A stretch of DNA of 64,000 nt from Nothopassalora personata (GCA_033816765.1 CM066289.1:2852001-2916000), one strand, 5' to 3'; shown: positions 39,810-52,249, numbered from the stretch's first letter. Made by a program: numbers and translations. Notes: generated from the letters alone by a model not told the origin.

Positions 39810-41726
39810 ATGGTGACCGCTCCATGCACGAGGACGCGGAAGCGCAAGTCCAAGGAAAGCAACTCTGAAGACAACAGCGGCAGTGGCGACGACGGCAAGA
39901 AGCGCGGACGGCCGAGGGTGGAGAAGGCGGATGAGTCTGCTGCAGATGTACGTGAGGAGCATCCTATCCTTTATCAGCCGTGCTGCAATGTATAGCCTCT
40001 TTCTCAGGCTGACGTGATACAGCGGCGGCGAACACAGATTCGCATGGCACAAAGAGCCTACAGGCAGCGCAAAGAGAGCACGCTGGACGAACTACGAAAA
40101 AGAGTCTCTGACTTGTCGAACACTATTGAGCTTATGAATAAGGCTTTCGTTGATCTTCGCGATCGTCTGTCAGGGTCTGATCTTCCTGAGTCACATGTCC
40201 TCGATATCCTCGAGGCGTCGGAGCGGTATGAAGCTCTGATGAAGAGTGCCCGCAACCCTGGAGAAGAGTGTGATCCGGAAGTGGCGCGCCTTCTACATCG
40301 CGCATCGAGTGGATCCGGCCAAGGAGAGGACTCTATGCGACCCGTCGCAGAGCCCAAACATCTTCCCACCTGGATGGACCCAAATGTCGTCCAGACACTG
40401 ACCAAGCAAGGAGGCCCAACAGAGGTTGGCCTCGGGTACACGATGTACATGCAATCTGCAGAAGGCTCGCCGTCGAACATGACACTGTCCATGGATTATA
40501 TCGACAATCGAGAAAAACTTTCACAAGCTATGGAACCGGCCACCAAAGAGAGCAGCGGAAACTTGCTTGGCGCTTGGCGCTCGAATGCAGCAGGTGTTAC
40601 GTTGCCGCCGGAGCTCGATTCTCCAAGAACGTACAGCTTTCAAGAGAGTACCTTCGGGCGAAGACTACATAGAGCGTGTCTCGAGCAAGCCTATCAGCTC
40701 GTACTTGATCCGAGTCGAAGGCCAGCAACGTACGACAGAGTGTTTCGCCTGGCTTTGATGAGCAAGACCAGAGACAAGCTGATCGAGTCCATGAGATCAC
40801 TGCTTACCCTGGGGCCAAACGATAGTCTCGACGCAAATGCCCCTCTGATCCACATCGGCGGCGCGGGCACACATTTCCCACGACGGGACCAGTACGGCAA
40901 CATCTATCCACAGAAAGAGTCCTGGAATCTGGGCGTTGTGGGACCGCAGACAGTCTCGCTACTCGAAACGGCAGCTAAAGACAATCTCACGACGGACATG
41001 ACAGTCACCATAGCCGGCTTCGAAGGCGAATGGTTCGACCCATACGATGTCGAGGGCTACCTTCATGAGAAAGGCATCTTCATAGATCCTTCTTCTTCCT
41101 TCACCGAGGCCAATGTTCTGGTAGGGCCTTCCGTGCCAAGCAACACTTCCGCCGGAAACACGATGTCTGCTTCTTCCGCAACCTCGACAACGCCGGATGT
41201 CTTCGCCTCCAAGAAGGGCGCATGCCGAACATTCGATACTGAGCAATTGGAGTACCTCCACAGTAATGATGCATCAGTCAACGAATGGATGCACTTCAGG
41301 CCGCTAGGTTTGACGGATGTAGGATACTCGGACGCCAACACTGGCTCCTGGATGAATTTTTTACAGCCAGGCGAAGGGATGAAGATGCACGGGACTGGTT
41401 CTGCGGATATTGTTACTTCTCAACCCGGTTGGGAAGCACCGAGACAGAACGACTTTGCGGGCCAACAGACGAATGACGGGGTGAGGAACTTCTCAAGGCC
41501 GTCAAATGTCTTTGGTCATCATCTTCATCTTCAGAAGAAGTCGGTTATCATCGATGTGGCGAAATTCGTGAAAGGTGAGTGATACTCTGCAGTACGTGTT
41601 GACTCCACGGATGCTGACCTGATCGCAGTCATGACCGCTTCAGGCGTTTGCATCGGACGAACTCCAGGCTTCAAGCGACAAGACGTTGATTGCGCACTGG
41701 CGCTTTCTACATTCGAAGCCTTCTGA
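39810..41726 (+). CDS. bZIP transcription factor
   Basis: Three exons (39810-39947, 40008-41574, 41629-41726) give 600 residues. The N-terminus is basic and polar (RTRKRKSKES, then KKRGRPRVEK). The intron falls just before the DNA-binding region RRRTQIRMAQRAYRQRKE, the Pap1/AP-1-like basic motif seen in many filamentous-fungal bZIPs, followed by a short zipper (LDELRKRVSDLSNTIELM). The middle (about 205-290) is the conserved FGRRLHRACLEQAYQLVLDPSRRPATYDRVF block of a fungal family whose function is unassigned. The last intron (54 nt, GTGAGT..CAG) joins KFVK to VMTASGVCIGRTPGF. Intron 1 has two in-frame acceptors 15 nt apart (ending 40007 or 40022), so the start of exon 2 is uncertain by five residues. 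Confidence 0.85.
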
Positions 41727-43152
41727 GCTGATTACGTCGATAGCAAAGATCGGATATTTACGATCAAGACAGCCTATGGTTTGTCCATCAGACGAGGCTC
41801 TGGAGAAAGCAATATCATAATGCTGGGGCATAACACCTGGGCACACTGAATTATCGCCCACATATAACCGCACGGTAGCCTCATGGAACCTCTGAGTAAG
41901 AGCTACCGCGAGGAGGCAGCCATGGTGGTACCCAGCTTTGCTGCAATACTCCCGGTAGACGTTGGACTTTGGATGAGATTCTGGCGCGTCTTGAAAGGGC
42001 GCCCCATCATTTCTTGACTGGGCCTCGTTCGAGAGCATCAGCTACCCGTCAACCTGAGAATACTACTGAGAGATAGGCAGTAGAAGCGTGCTCCAGCGAA
42101 GGAGCTGGTCGCATGTTGGAGTCGGCGAGGATAGTGTACACTGTGCTGTGGACGGAGCAGATGGGTGTAGATCTAGCTGCTGTCAAGAGAGTCTGTACGA
42201 GTGGACTATTACGACGTGTACTGTATAGCACGCTCTTAGCTGCCGTACTGGCGCCCAACGTGAGGGCAATCGGTCACCGCCTCGCCCAACGTTGTGCCAG
42301 ACGATTCGTCTCAGAGCTCAAACCACCCATAAGCAGGCGCGCTAAGGCGGTAAGCGACGGCAATATAAAGGCACGGCAGCAATCCATCCTCGGCAACTCG
42401 CATCTATAAACACGAACTCGAGCAATGTCGGCCTTTGCAACAGCCTTGACGTTTGGCCTTACGCTGGACAACGTAGCACATGAGTCCAGGATGTTGTAAG
42501 CGGACAGCGCGGACGCGGACCAGCACACGACATTGCCCCAAAACGATTCGGCCAGTACAGTATTCTGGAACCACCCAAGGCGCACCTAATCAAGGAGTGT
42601 ATATTGCGGTGACAGACTGCTATCTGATCGACGATCTCATTGCCGCATGACAGTGTGTGCTCAGCCGACAGCTGCAGAAAAGCGATGGCTAGCAAGTGCC
42701 AGGGGTTCACAGCGTAACTATTGTCGCTTGAAAAGGCTCATTCTAGCCTATCGATTGTCGTCGACTCTGGTATTGTCGGTGATGCTTCGCACGCCATCCA
42801 CAATAACAGGCCATATTCTATATATACAGCATATAAACCATGCCATTCTCTCTACAGCTGTTTCTCATCAAGAACGACTTCCAAACCACAACGTGTTTTG
42901 ACTGTGATTCCAAAGCTCACCTCTCGAGGCAAAGCTCACCTATTGCTGCACAAGCTGAAAAGCCGCCTGCTACCCGCTGGCTGCAATACAAAAAGTCGTC
43001 CCATTTCAATAAATCTTCCCACAACTGAGCTGCTGCTTCTGCCGCCAACTCCATCATCAGCACAGTCTCGACTGCGAACCTTCAAATACACACTTCTTCG
43101 CAAACCCCCAACACACTTCCACCGACGCGTCACGACGCCAACCAACACAACA
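41727..43152. other. Gene-free stretch, about 1.4 kb
   Basis: No convincing ORF or RNA gene. The frame of the next gene is open upstream to 42721, but that part has no protein-like character and the conserved-looking part begins at the ATG at 43153. Confidence 0.5.
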
Positions 43153-43653
43153 ATGAACTCCTCCATAACCCACCTAACCCAAAAACTCCTCACCGAGCGC
43201 GGACGCCAACAAGCACCACCACCCTACTCCGCCACCGACGACTCGGACTCCGACGATGAAGACGAGAACGCCGAACCCGTCACCCTAACCATCAATGCCA
43301 CAACCTGCATCCGCGGCTCCAATAACCTTGTCCCGACTTCTTCATCACCGCTGGCGGACGCGACAAAGTTCAGCACGTTGCTGCTGCATGCGATCAATGG
43401 GATCAATTCTGCCAGTGCTGCGGCGGGGAGGGAATCGAGGAGGCAGTTGAAGGTCGACCTCACGATCAATTGTGGATTGACGGTTGTGGGCGATAGGAAT
43501 GTTATTGGGACTGTTGGGATCAAACCAAGGCAGGCGAGTGGCGAGGCTGGTACTGGTGTGCAACCTGCTGCGGTGGGCGCGAAGAGGAAGGCGGAGGACG
43601 ACGATGGGGAGGTAGGGCAGCCGGCTTTGAAGGTGACGAAGACGGAGTCGTGA
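43153..43653 (+). CDS. Small acidic conserved protein, unknown function
   Basis: 166 residues from the ATG giving MNSSITHLTQKLLTERGRQQ. An acidic serine cluster (DDSDSDDEDEN, about 29-39) resembles a CK2 site. A beta-strand-like core (PVTLTINATTCIRGSNNLVP and LKVDLTINCGLTVVGDRNVIGTVG) has an internal pseudo-repeat of the type TINxxxxIxGxxNxV. The C-terminus has a probable nuclear signal (GAKRKAEDDD). I have a sense of the core pattern from other Dothideomycete proteins but cannot name the family. Leader sequence to 42721 is likely 5' UTR. Confidence 0.65.
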   Translation: MNSSITHLTQKLLTERGRQQAPPPYSATDDSDSDDEDENAEPVTLTINATTCIRGSNNLVPTSSSPLADATKFSTLLLHAINGINSASAAAGRESRRQLKVDLTINCGLTVVGDRNVIGTVGIKPRQASGEAGTGVQPAAVGAKRKAEDDDGEVGQPALKVTKTES

Positions 43654-43972
43654 GGTCGTATTCATGCGGAGCAATTATGGTGTCGATGCTGTTCGAGATG
43701 TTGGCGCTGAGCGAGATCTGCTGCATTGCTTTGTGGAAGCGTTCGCAGCCAGAATGTTATGATCGATGATGATTTAGCAATCGGGTGTCTGGGAGTAGCA
43801 ATAGTCACGTCATCTCTGGAGCCATTCATTCATCGTCCATGGTATCGAAAGTTGTATCAGAGAACTATACGCCGAAAAGCTCGTCGAACTCGACCTGGTC
43901 ACATCTTCGCTCGTTGGTTGCGAGGCCAGTACGTAGCTCACCCGGGGATAACGCCTTCATGATGCTAGGCTA

Positions 43973-44777
43973 TCACATCGCCATTTCGGCTTGCAGTTTC
44001 CGCAGCTCTTCCTCTTCATCGTCTTCGACTTGTTGTCTGCCGCGAACTAAGTGCCGGTCAGTATTCATGCCCCCTCTGTTTGTGACACAGCTGCACTTAC
44101 GCTCGCCCACAGGCTGGTTCGGTAGCCGTTGTATTTGATCCGACACTGGTACACTCCCTGTCTTCAGCATCTTGTTGTCTAGCTCCTCCTGTTGCAGCTC
44201 GGCGAGCTCATCCTCCAGCTCATCCTCGTCCACGCCCTGTGCAGCGTTGCCTTGCGTGAGCGCATCTGCGATCTCCTCGCCAATAGCGTGCTGTTCCCGA
44301 AGATCTTCCATTGTCTGATCCACCTTCTCAATCGACAGATCACCGTGAATCTTCTTCATGGCTTGCTGGGCGCCCTTCATAGCGTCGAGCGTCTCCTTGT
44401 TAATGTTCGCAGTCTCGATCGAGGAGATTTCACGCTCGACCGTCATCATTTGTGCGCTCGTCTGCTCTAGCTGGTGCTCAAACGCTTTCTTCCTTCGTAG
44501 TGCGGCTTTTGCGACTGAAGGACGAGTATGTCAGCATATCTCCTCTTTCACACTCTCCCGCTTCCAGATTCATGGTCGCGAGCTACTCACGTGCTTTATT
44601 GGCTGTCACGTTCTTCCTGGCTACTGCATCTTGCTCGTCCATCTGGTTCTGCAGGTGCTTCTCTCGCTTCGACAGCATCTCGAGCGTACTCCGCAACCGC
44701 AAGATGGCATTCTTCGGTGCATCCTTCTTTGCGGCGGCACTACCGCCGAAGATGTTACTCCATCCCCAGCCGGACAT
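43973..44777 (-). CDS. SNF7: ESCRT-III subunit Snf7/Vps32
   Basis: Polymerises on endosomes to drive intralumenal vesicle budding; in filamentous fungi it also scaffolds pH signalling. Three exons (44591-44777, 44101-44514, 43973-44046) with introns of 76 and 54 nt give 224 residues. The start is the ATG for MSGWGWSNIFGG; the frame is open three codons further but without an ATG. The N-terminus is the expected basic hairpin (KKDAPKNAILRLRSTLEML, ARKNVTANKA, then AKAALRRKKAFEHQLEQT). The C-terminus is acidic (DEDELEDELAELQQEEL) and ends EEEELRKLQAEMAM, the terminal helix that binds Vps4/Bro1. It is divergent from TEN1 with 462 bp between the starts. Confidence 0.92.
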
Positions 44778-45239
44778 CGTGGCCAAGCGATAGAGTCTGT
44801 CTCCGTGCTCCTGGGGAGGTGCTGTTCGTGCGCCTTCGAGGCTTTAGCGTTGTCAAGATGAGGCGTGCTGCTGTGGTTCGAAGTCGGGAGAAATCGTCCG
44901 CCTAGAAGAGAAGAGAAGGCCGCTAAGATTGGTTCCGGACGCCGCCTGACGCTGATTAGGCCCCAGAAGTGTGAGCTAGTATGCTGACGCCTGCGAGTGT
45001 GCTCGAATCGTGTGTTACAGGAATGTCGAGAGTGTGATTGCCATGAAGAGAGTGTTGTGCCTTGTTAGGTTGTTCGAGGTGGGATGATGATCAAAGGGCT
45101 GGCCGCTGATGACTTCACTCCTTGTGGACCCACCTGCGGCATGACCCACATCCACCATGGCATGTGACTGCCACGCGATATGAACAGCAACACCATTCAC
45201 CCATCATGACGAACATGAGAGGACGTGCATAAGCCATCC

Positions 45240-45715
45240 ATGGCATCGAATGACAACAGCAGCTACAGACCCGAGCCCACGCGTCTGGTGCTTTTCGAGG
45301 AGGTCGGTCAGCAGGACGCGGGCACCAAGATTCGGCTCTTGGGATGGTAAGTGTTGTGTAACACAGCGCGAACAGCCCATTGATGCATAGCAGCGTGCAT
45401 GAATACAATGTGGCATCGGGCATAGTTACACTGCGAGACAAATTCCCAGTGACTTTCGAGAATGGGCGTACCGTCCTGGCCAAAGTGGACAATGAAATGC
45501 TATCTCTCAACACAGAACTGTTTCAGGTCGGTGCCTGGCTCAACATCATCGGCTATGCCAGAAAACCTGTGAGAGTGAAAACTCCAACGCAGCGAGTCTC
45601 TGGTAAGAAGGCTCCGAGGATCCCTCTGGTCGACGCCACAATGGTGTGGTCCGCGGGAGCCATTCAGCACGACAAGTATCAAGCAGCTGTGAAGAGCTAT
45701 CAGGCCAAGACTTGA
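45240..45715 (+). CDS. TEN1: CST telomere-capping subunit Ten1
   Basis: Small OB-fold protein that with Stn1 binds telomeric single strands and helps fill-in synthesis. Exon 1 (45240-45346) ends KIRLLGC at a GTAAGT donor; exon 2 (45394-45715) continues VHEYNVASGIVTLRDKFPV, joined in phase 2 over a 47-nt intron; 142 residues, the family's size. The second half has the family pattern LFQVGAWLNIIGYARK and a C-terminal VDATMVWSAGAI..YQAAVKSYQ. Ten1 is short and poorly conserved, so the name rests on the LxLFEEVG..KIRLLGCVxxYDxxxGxxTL layout plus the VGAWLNIIGY and WSAGA blocks. Confidence 0.82.
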
Positions 45716-45766
45716 ATAAGTCATGACTGGGATCGCTCAAATATGGGCTGCTACATTGGATATGGT

Positions 45767-47495
45767 TTACTTCTTGCTGGCGCCTACTTTTCCGACCTGT
45801 CGGAAACATACTGTCGCTATCATGAATGCTACGATGACCATAGCAAAGCTGAACCATTCTGCCGCTCTTAGACCGGACAGGAAAGCTGTGTTGCCTCGAT
45901 CGTTGGCTGCTGTGGCCGCGACGCTAGACAATTCTTTGCTCTCTTGCACTGCGACCTGGATAGCGGTGGCGATGGCCAGGCCGATAGATCTACCAATCTG
46001 ACCCACAGCATTGATGAGTGCACCTCCAATTGCCTGATCTTCGCGTGGGAGGGAATGTGCTGTCAGCAGAAGCAGCGCTGGGAAGAGTGTGTCGGCTCCG
46101 AACACGCTCAGGCACATGGCCGGGAAGCCGTATGCCCAGTAGGTTGTGCTTGGAGCGATTGGAACTGCGAATAACCTTTAATTGGAGGTCAGCGGAATGC
46201 TCCTAGAATGTTCCGGCCATCACTTACAAGCAAGATATTGAGCAGCAGAGGGTGCCAAACATCAGAATATAATTGACGTTGATCCTGGCCAGAATCTGGG
46301 AGGACACAAATATGGTCATTCCACCGACCACGCCAGTCGGTATGAATCGCACAGTTGTCTCGATAGCATCGTGACCCTGGAAATCCTGATAGAAAAAGGT
46401 CGCGAATATCAAGAAGTTGTTGAAGGCTGCGAAGAACAGCGCCATCACCGCCATAGCAGCCGACACGCGCATATTCGCAAAGATGCTCACCTTCATCAAA
46501 GGCCTCTTGCTCGTTCGCTTCTCCAGATAAACTTGCCAGCAGATAAACACAGCCACGAGCAGAACAGACACGACGATGAGCACTGGGATATAAGGTGTGC
46601 TCCAGCCCACGACGTTACCCTCTGTCAGCGCGAACAGCAGCACGACCAACCCAAGGGTAATGAGTACACCACCAGGCCAGTCCACCGCATTCTTCACCTT
46701 CGACTCCTTTGGCGCCTCCCGCGGTACAGGAATCACAAAATGTCCACCGACCGTAATCGCCGCTGCCAACCCAGCAAGGACCCAAAACACAGCCTTCCAC
46801 GTAGCATACTGCCCTACCACACCCGCTAGCAGATTCCCAATCACACTCCCCATCGGCGCCCCAGCTGCATACATAGAAAAAGCATAATTCTTCGCCTTTC
46901 CCGGCTGAAACGTAACTCCCAGAATCCCAATTGCCGTAGGAACATTCGCAGCCGCTCCCAGTCCCTGCAGCCCTCGGAATACCTCAAACCCGATCTCGTT
47001 GGGGATGAATGGGCAGACTAAAGTGACGAGACAAACCCAGGCGGAACCGTAGATGAAAATTATCCGTTTGTTGAAGACGTCGCCCAGCCGACCCCAGAGG
47101 AGCAGAAAGCAGCCGAAGGTCAGAGAGTAGGCGGAGACGACCCATTGTTGCCTTGCGGAGGGGATGTTGAGGGCGGTGCCGATTGTGGGCAGAATTATCA
47201 CGCAGGCTTGGGCGGAGAGGGTGTTGAGGAAGGCGGCGCCTGTGAGGACTATTACGAGGGAGATTGTGCGGCCTTTGGAGAGGGGAAGTTGGGAGGATGT
47301 TGTTTCGGTCGGGTGAAGGTGGCCGCCGTCGCCTTGGGTACTTTCTGAATTCTTTTCGATGTCGGTGGATGTGATGTTGTGTGCTTCTTTCAGATGGTCC
47401 CGTTCGATTGGGGAATTCTGCTGCGTTTCATCTTGGAGGCCGGCAATCTCTTTGTTGGAGCTCTTGGACTGGCTCTCGTCTCGATCCAGCATCAT
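45767..47495 (-). CDS. MFS transporter, DHA2-type drug/H+ antiporter
   Basis: Plasma- or vacuolar-membrane exporter with the 14-helix DHA2 layout. Exon 1 (46228-47495) and exon 2 (45767-46175) join in phase 2 across a 52-nt GTAAGT..AAG intron; 558 residues. The first 80 residues are polar. Helices start at LVIVLTGAAFLNTLSAQACVIILPTIG; the antiporter motif region is GAPMGSVIGNLLAGVV (motif C, about 195-210), and LLLWGRLGDVFNKRIIF is motif A. The C-terminal exon has FGADTLFPALLLLTAHSLPREDQAIGGALINAVGQIGRSIG, typical of the family. The substrate is unknown. The adjacent decayed dehydrogenase might once have been a partner, but there is no cluster around it now. Confidence 0.88.
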
Positions 47496-48158
47496 GGTGG
47501 TAGCGGTGTATTATGCCATATCGCGAGACGAACAGAGGAAAGACGACTGAAGTGAAGGTTAAGACGCCATAACAGCTACCACCGAGCCTTCCGAGCCTAC
47601 TACTGCAGCTCCAGAGGTGGGTCATCGTCCTAGTAGTAACTAGTACAGCCTAAGACAGACGAAACGAGCGGCCTTTGCGGCTTGCAAAATAGGAAGAAGC
47701 TCGTGCTCTTTTTGGTGACCATTTGGTAATTTATGCCGGCAATTGCTGCCGGTAAAGTTTCGGCTACTGCTGGATTCTTCGACTTTAGAAGGATTGATGC
47801 AATCCTGGCAAAGATATGTTGTTGGCATATGTAGCTTCAACAAGTCAATGGGAGATGTTGTGAAGCCTCGCAAGCAATGCGATGGGCTCACCCTGGTCCG
47901 TTGTCACGGACCTAGCAACTTATATGCTTTTTAGAGACGGGGCCTGTCTGACATCACGACTGGCTGTGATGCGTACGCAGAGGGTCGGACCTCGAGTATA
48001 TAGATATATACATGCCAGGACAAGACCAATCATTCTGTTTATCGAGCACATGTCCCGACTGTCAACAGACCATAGTCATCTGGCTCTTTTGATACTGCCT
48101 ATAGCAGTTCCCAGGGCTTCCACGCCCCCGAATTCAAGCCGTGCCATTCAGATACAGC

Positions 48159-48889
48159 AAGGTCGTTGTCATTGGCGCGATCAGTGGTTATTGGTTTAGC
48201 GCTAGCGAAGAAGTTTGTTGTAGAAGGAGGCTCGGTTGTTGCGACTGGTCTATAGACGTAAGGAGAATCTGAACGATCTAGCAAAGTAGCAACGACGGTA
48301 AGGTCGACATCGCGGTCTTCGACATTACGGATCTCAAGGCTGTTCCAAAGTTTGTGGACGATGTCTTCGCCAAGCACGCAGATATTGATTGCATGCTTTT
48401 GAATGCTGACAGGCAGAGACACTTGCAATGGCAAAAACCATAGAATGTCGGCCTGGACCTCCTGGAGGTCGAATTCGCGACGAATTACCTTTCTCATATG
48501 CACCTCAAGATAGCGCTGCTTCAAATCTGCAGAAGCAGGCGTCAAAGGAGACTTCCCTCGTCTATGTTACATCCGGTCTAGCTCTTGTGCCCATAACGAG
48601 TTGCCCGAACTACTGCGCCTCCAAGGCAGCTCTGCATCATAAGGTGTTGGCAAACTAAAAGAGGCCAACTCGAATGTCAAGATTATCGAGCTCTTGCCTC
48701 CAATGCTCCAGAATGAGTTGCACGATGATAAGCACCAGCCGGAGTTCAAGGGTCGACGTCTTCAGATAGGGGTGCCTTTGGATGAGTTCACAGAGGAGGC
48801 CACCTACGCAAGTCTGAAGACGGATGAGGAGGAGCATGGGCTTTTATGGTTGGGAGATGGAGTGGCAGCAAAAGATGACGGGCATGTAT
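48159..48889 (+). pseudogene. Decayed short-chain dehydrogenase (SDR)
   Basis: Pieces of a DltE-like NAD(P)-dependent SDR occur in order but in different frames. The cofactor loop IGAISG is followed, one base out of frame (near 48189), by IGLALAKKFVVEGGSVVATGL and a TAG stop (48253-48255). Then come RKENLNDLAK with another stop (48287-48289), VDIAVFDITDLKAVPKFVDDVFAKHADID, and CMLLNAD (normally NNAG). The C-terminal part, in one frame to 48658, keeps LVYVTSGLALVPITSCPNYCASKAAL with the catalytic YxxxK. It continues after a stop as NSNVKIIELLPPMLQNELHDD and PLDEFTEEATYASL. At least three frame disruptions and several stops exclude function. Confidence 0.88.
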
Positions 48890-50249
48890 GAAATGCAGAA
48901 GAAGCAGGTGCATTGATCAAGCATTGCGTTGATGCGGCCTGTTGGCGTCTAGAGTGACGCATTCCTTCGGTTCGTGAGAGCTACAGAAGTGTCGCAAGTT
49001 GCAGCTTGAGGCATCGAGATCCGGTTGGATGCCGGGCCAGGTGTCAGCGAACACCCTGCTGTTTCTGCTGAGAGCATCGTTGGTTCGGAAGGCGCTTGCT
49101 CTGGTTTGCGGTGAGGTGCTTTCACGAGAGAAAGTACAAAATGCCTCAACCTTTTGAAGTTGTAGTAAGACCCACGTCTGAGCGTCAGCAGCACCGAGTG
49201 CCACAGCAACATCCCACCTCAGCATTTGCCTTCTACTGTACTGTACAAGAATTCGTTGGCCGATCAGGAGGGAGGGGGCGACGGGCACCGCCACATGTTA
49301 TGGCCGTGTTTAGTCAAATCCATTGGCCGAGAATAATCCTGCTGTTCTTATCAGACGCTAGCGGCTGCCCTGCGTCTGGCTTGCTGCCCTGCGGAGGGAG
49401 AGTTTGTGGACTGTAGTGACTGTGTGGCGCCGGGTATGACGATGGACCTTGAGGTTTGAAAATTGAAACTCAGTTGAGGCATATTCAGTAGTCCGCGTAG
49501 CACGGCACCTGACAGCTAGGTGATACGGCTAATAATGGGAGGTAGACGGTGTGGTTGAAGATGGCCGCAGGGATTACGTGGGTCCACAGCACGTTCTACT
49601 GTACAGTAGCTGATGGGGGCCTGAGGTGTACTTGGAGGCGTGCCAATTGTTGTCGCGACACATGCATGACTCGCCATAGAAGACATGTTCGAGATGCTGC
49701 TAGGGCACGTTTGCTAGTAGGCGGAGTCCCGTTGAACAAAGAAACGCGCAAGACTCCACCGAAGGTAGCCGTCAACGAAACTGCCTGCGCGTATGCCATC
49801 CCTGCAGGTAGCCTATAAGTAGCGACAAAGAAGAGACAAAGAAGAAGCAAATAGGTACAGAACCACGCTCCATGTCCAACGATAGAGATCTTCTGCCTCC
49901 ACAAAGATACTTGGATAGGCCTCGATTGCTTGATCCATTCGGCCGTCTAACCACCCACCCTTTTTGCTGCTACAGAAACTGTACAGTACCTCGAGGCTCT
50001 CGAGCTGTGCCTCGCCCGGGAATCAGCCACAGCGACCGAGCCTGAAGAAAGTCTGTGCGCGCGCTGCGTTCGACCGGGACTTTGTTTAAGACTAACAACC
50101 GCCCGCTCATCCTCGCGACATCTCTCAATACCTTCGTGCACCACTCTACAACAGCCATACGACTTCTCCGAGCACACTTTCACAGACAGAGAACTTCCAC
50201 CACCAGGTACACCACAGCATCGCTCGAAACACACCCCAAATCAGTCATC
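48890..50249. other. Gene-free stretch with the glutamine synthetase promoter
   Basis: About 1.36 kb without a convincing gene. It includes one GATA-type motif (CGATAG, 49880-49885) about 365 bp before the glutamine synthetase ATG, which would suit AreA-type control, but a single site is weak evidence. The last 150 bp are a CA-rich leader. Confidence 0.4.
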
Positions 50250-51831
50250 ATGGTAAGCTACCACCAATGCTACTTGACAGCTATTTCATGTGCTAATCAG
50301 TGCCTCAGTCTGACAGCGCATACCTCTCGAATACCGCCAACGTGAGTCACAGTAAATCTGCTTAAGTGGATTATCCTAACAAAGCGCAGCTTCAAAAATA
50401 CCTCAAGCTCGACCAAGGCGGCAAGGTCATTGCTGAGTACGTCTGGATTGATGCCTCCAACGGCGTCCGATCAAAGTGCAAGGTCAGTCTCCTCCTTCTC
50501 GTCACCACACACCTCGAGTTCCGGAACAACGCGGCATCATGGTTCCCTTGCGACTTCCCGAAGCAATAGCTAGCACCAGGGTCTGAAGTGGCTTGACGAC
50601 TGTCAGTCCTGGGCATTTTTCGGGCAAACCGAAGCTTTGCGCGGTGGCTCTGGCATTCTCAAGAATTACATTTCTATTCGACCGCCTTGGCTACGTTGAA
50701 TTCACTAGCTGTACTTGCCTGTCTCTTGGGGACTCTAGCTGACAATTAAGCGACAGACCCTCGACAAGAAGCCCAAGGACGTGAGCGAACTCCCAGAATG
50801 GAACTTTGACGGCTCATCGACTGGCCAGGCGCCAGGCGACAACTCCGATGTCTACCTCCGCCCAGTGGCATTCTACCCGGATCCATTCAGACTGGGCGAC
50901 AACATCCTCGTCATGTGCGAGACCTACATGTCGGATGGCAAGCCGAACGCATACAATTTCCGCCACGACGCCGCCGTCGTCATGAAGGAGCACGCAAAGC
51001 ACGAGTTCTGGTTCGGCCTTGAGCAAGAGTACACCCTTCTCGACCACACGGGCTGGCCATACGGATGGCCTCGTAACGGTTTCCCAGCTCCACAAGGCCC
51101 ATATTACTGTGGTGTTGGTGCGGGCAAGGTTTTCTGCAGAGACATCGTTGAGGCGCATTACAAGGCTTGCTTGTACGCTGGCATCAACATCTCCGGCACT
51201 AACGCTGAGGTGATGCCCGCTCAGTGGGAGTACCAAGTCGGTCCATGCGAGGGTATTACCCGTAAGTGGAAAGAGGTCGCGTGCTGAGAGTTAATAAAGC
51301 TAACAGTTTCACGCAGTCGGTGACCAGCTTTGGATGTCCCGATTCCTTCTCCACCGTGTTGCAGAGGAGTTTGGCGCCAAGATCACGTTCGCACCCAAGC
51401 CAATTCCAGGTGACTGGAACGGTGCCGGTCTTCACACCAACGTCTCCACCAAGGAGATGCGTGAAGACGGCGGCATGAAGCACATCGAGGCCGCCATGGA
51501 GAAGCTCGCAGCTCGCCACAAGGAGCACATGAAGGTGTACGGGGAGGGCAACGAGTCCCGCATGACTGGTGCCCACGAGACAGCTTCATACGACAAGTTC
51601 ACCTGGGGCATTGCCAACCGTGGCTCATCTGTCCGTGTCAACCGTGCTTGCGCCGAGGAGGGTAAGGGCTACTTCGAGGACCGTCGGCCAGCCTCCAACG
51701 CCGACCCATACCAAGTTACTGGCATGATCGTCGAGTCGATATGTGGCAAGGTCAGGGGCGCGGATGTCTTCAACAAGGCCCTGGCTGAGCAGCAAGAGCT
51801 TGAGACGGTTGTCCCAGTGGCAAAGCCATGA
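50250..51831 (+). CDS. GLN1: Glutamine synthetase
   Basis: Makes glutamine from glutamate, ammonia and ATP; type II (eukaryotic) enzyme. Five exons: 50250-50252, 50309-50341, 50390-50482, 50757-51261, 51317-51831, giving 382 residues. Exon 1 is the start codon alone, followed by a GTAAGC intron; exon 2 encodes [11 protein letters not shown]. Phases are consistent throughout, and introns are 56, 48, 274 and 55 nt. The third, 274 nt, is unusually long for this window. Conserved blocks are [21 protein letters not shown] (beta-grasp, catalytic Asp/Ser region), [42 protein letters not shown] and [10 protein letters not shown]. All active-site blocks are present. Confidence 0.93.
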
Positions 51832-52249
51832 ACGATTCACGACTGCAACGTACAACATACCGATCATACCGATACCTCCCAACCAGCACCTCATTCAGCG
51901 AATCCGAGCACGGGCAAGCTTGGAACGCGATTAGACGATATACCCATCCAGACTTGGACGGGTCTGCCAGTTGACTCGATCGCGCGAGTCACGTGGAAGC
52001 AGTGTTCCTAGCTAGTTCGAGGCATGATTAGCGATTTCATAACTTCATTCTTTGTTCAAATCGTTGGTCCAATTGTGTTGAATGTCTCCAGCACTGGAGG
52101 GCACGTGATTCCGTGTTCGAGCTGCATCCCATCTTCGTGTCAAGCGGCCTGTCCTAACCATCACCACCTACATGAAATAGTAAAGGTATCACCCGCGCGC
52201 ACCGATCGCGTACCTGCACCATAGAGACCAAGCTATCACCACCGCAATC

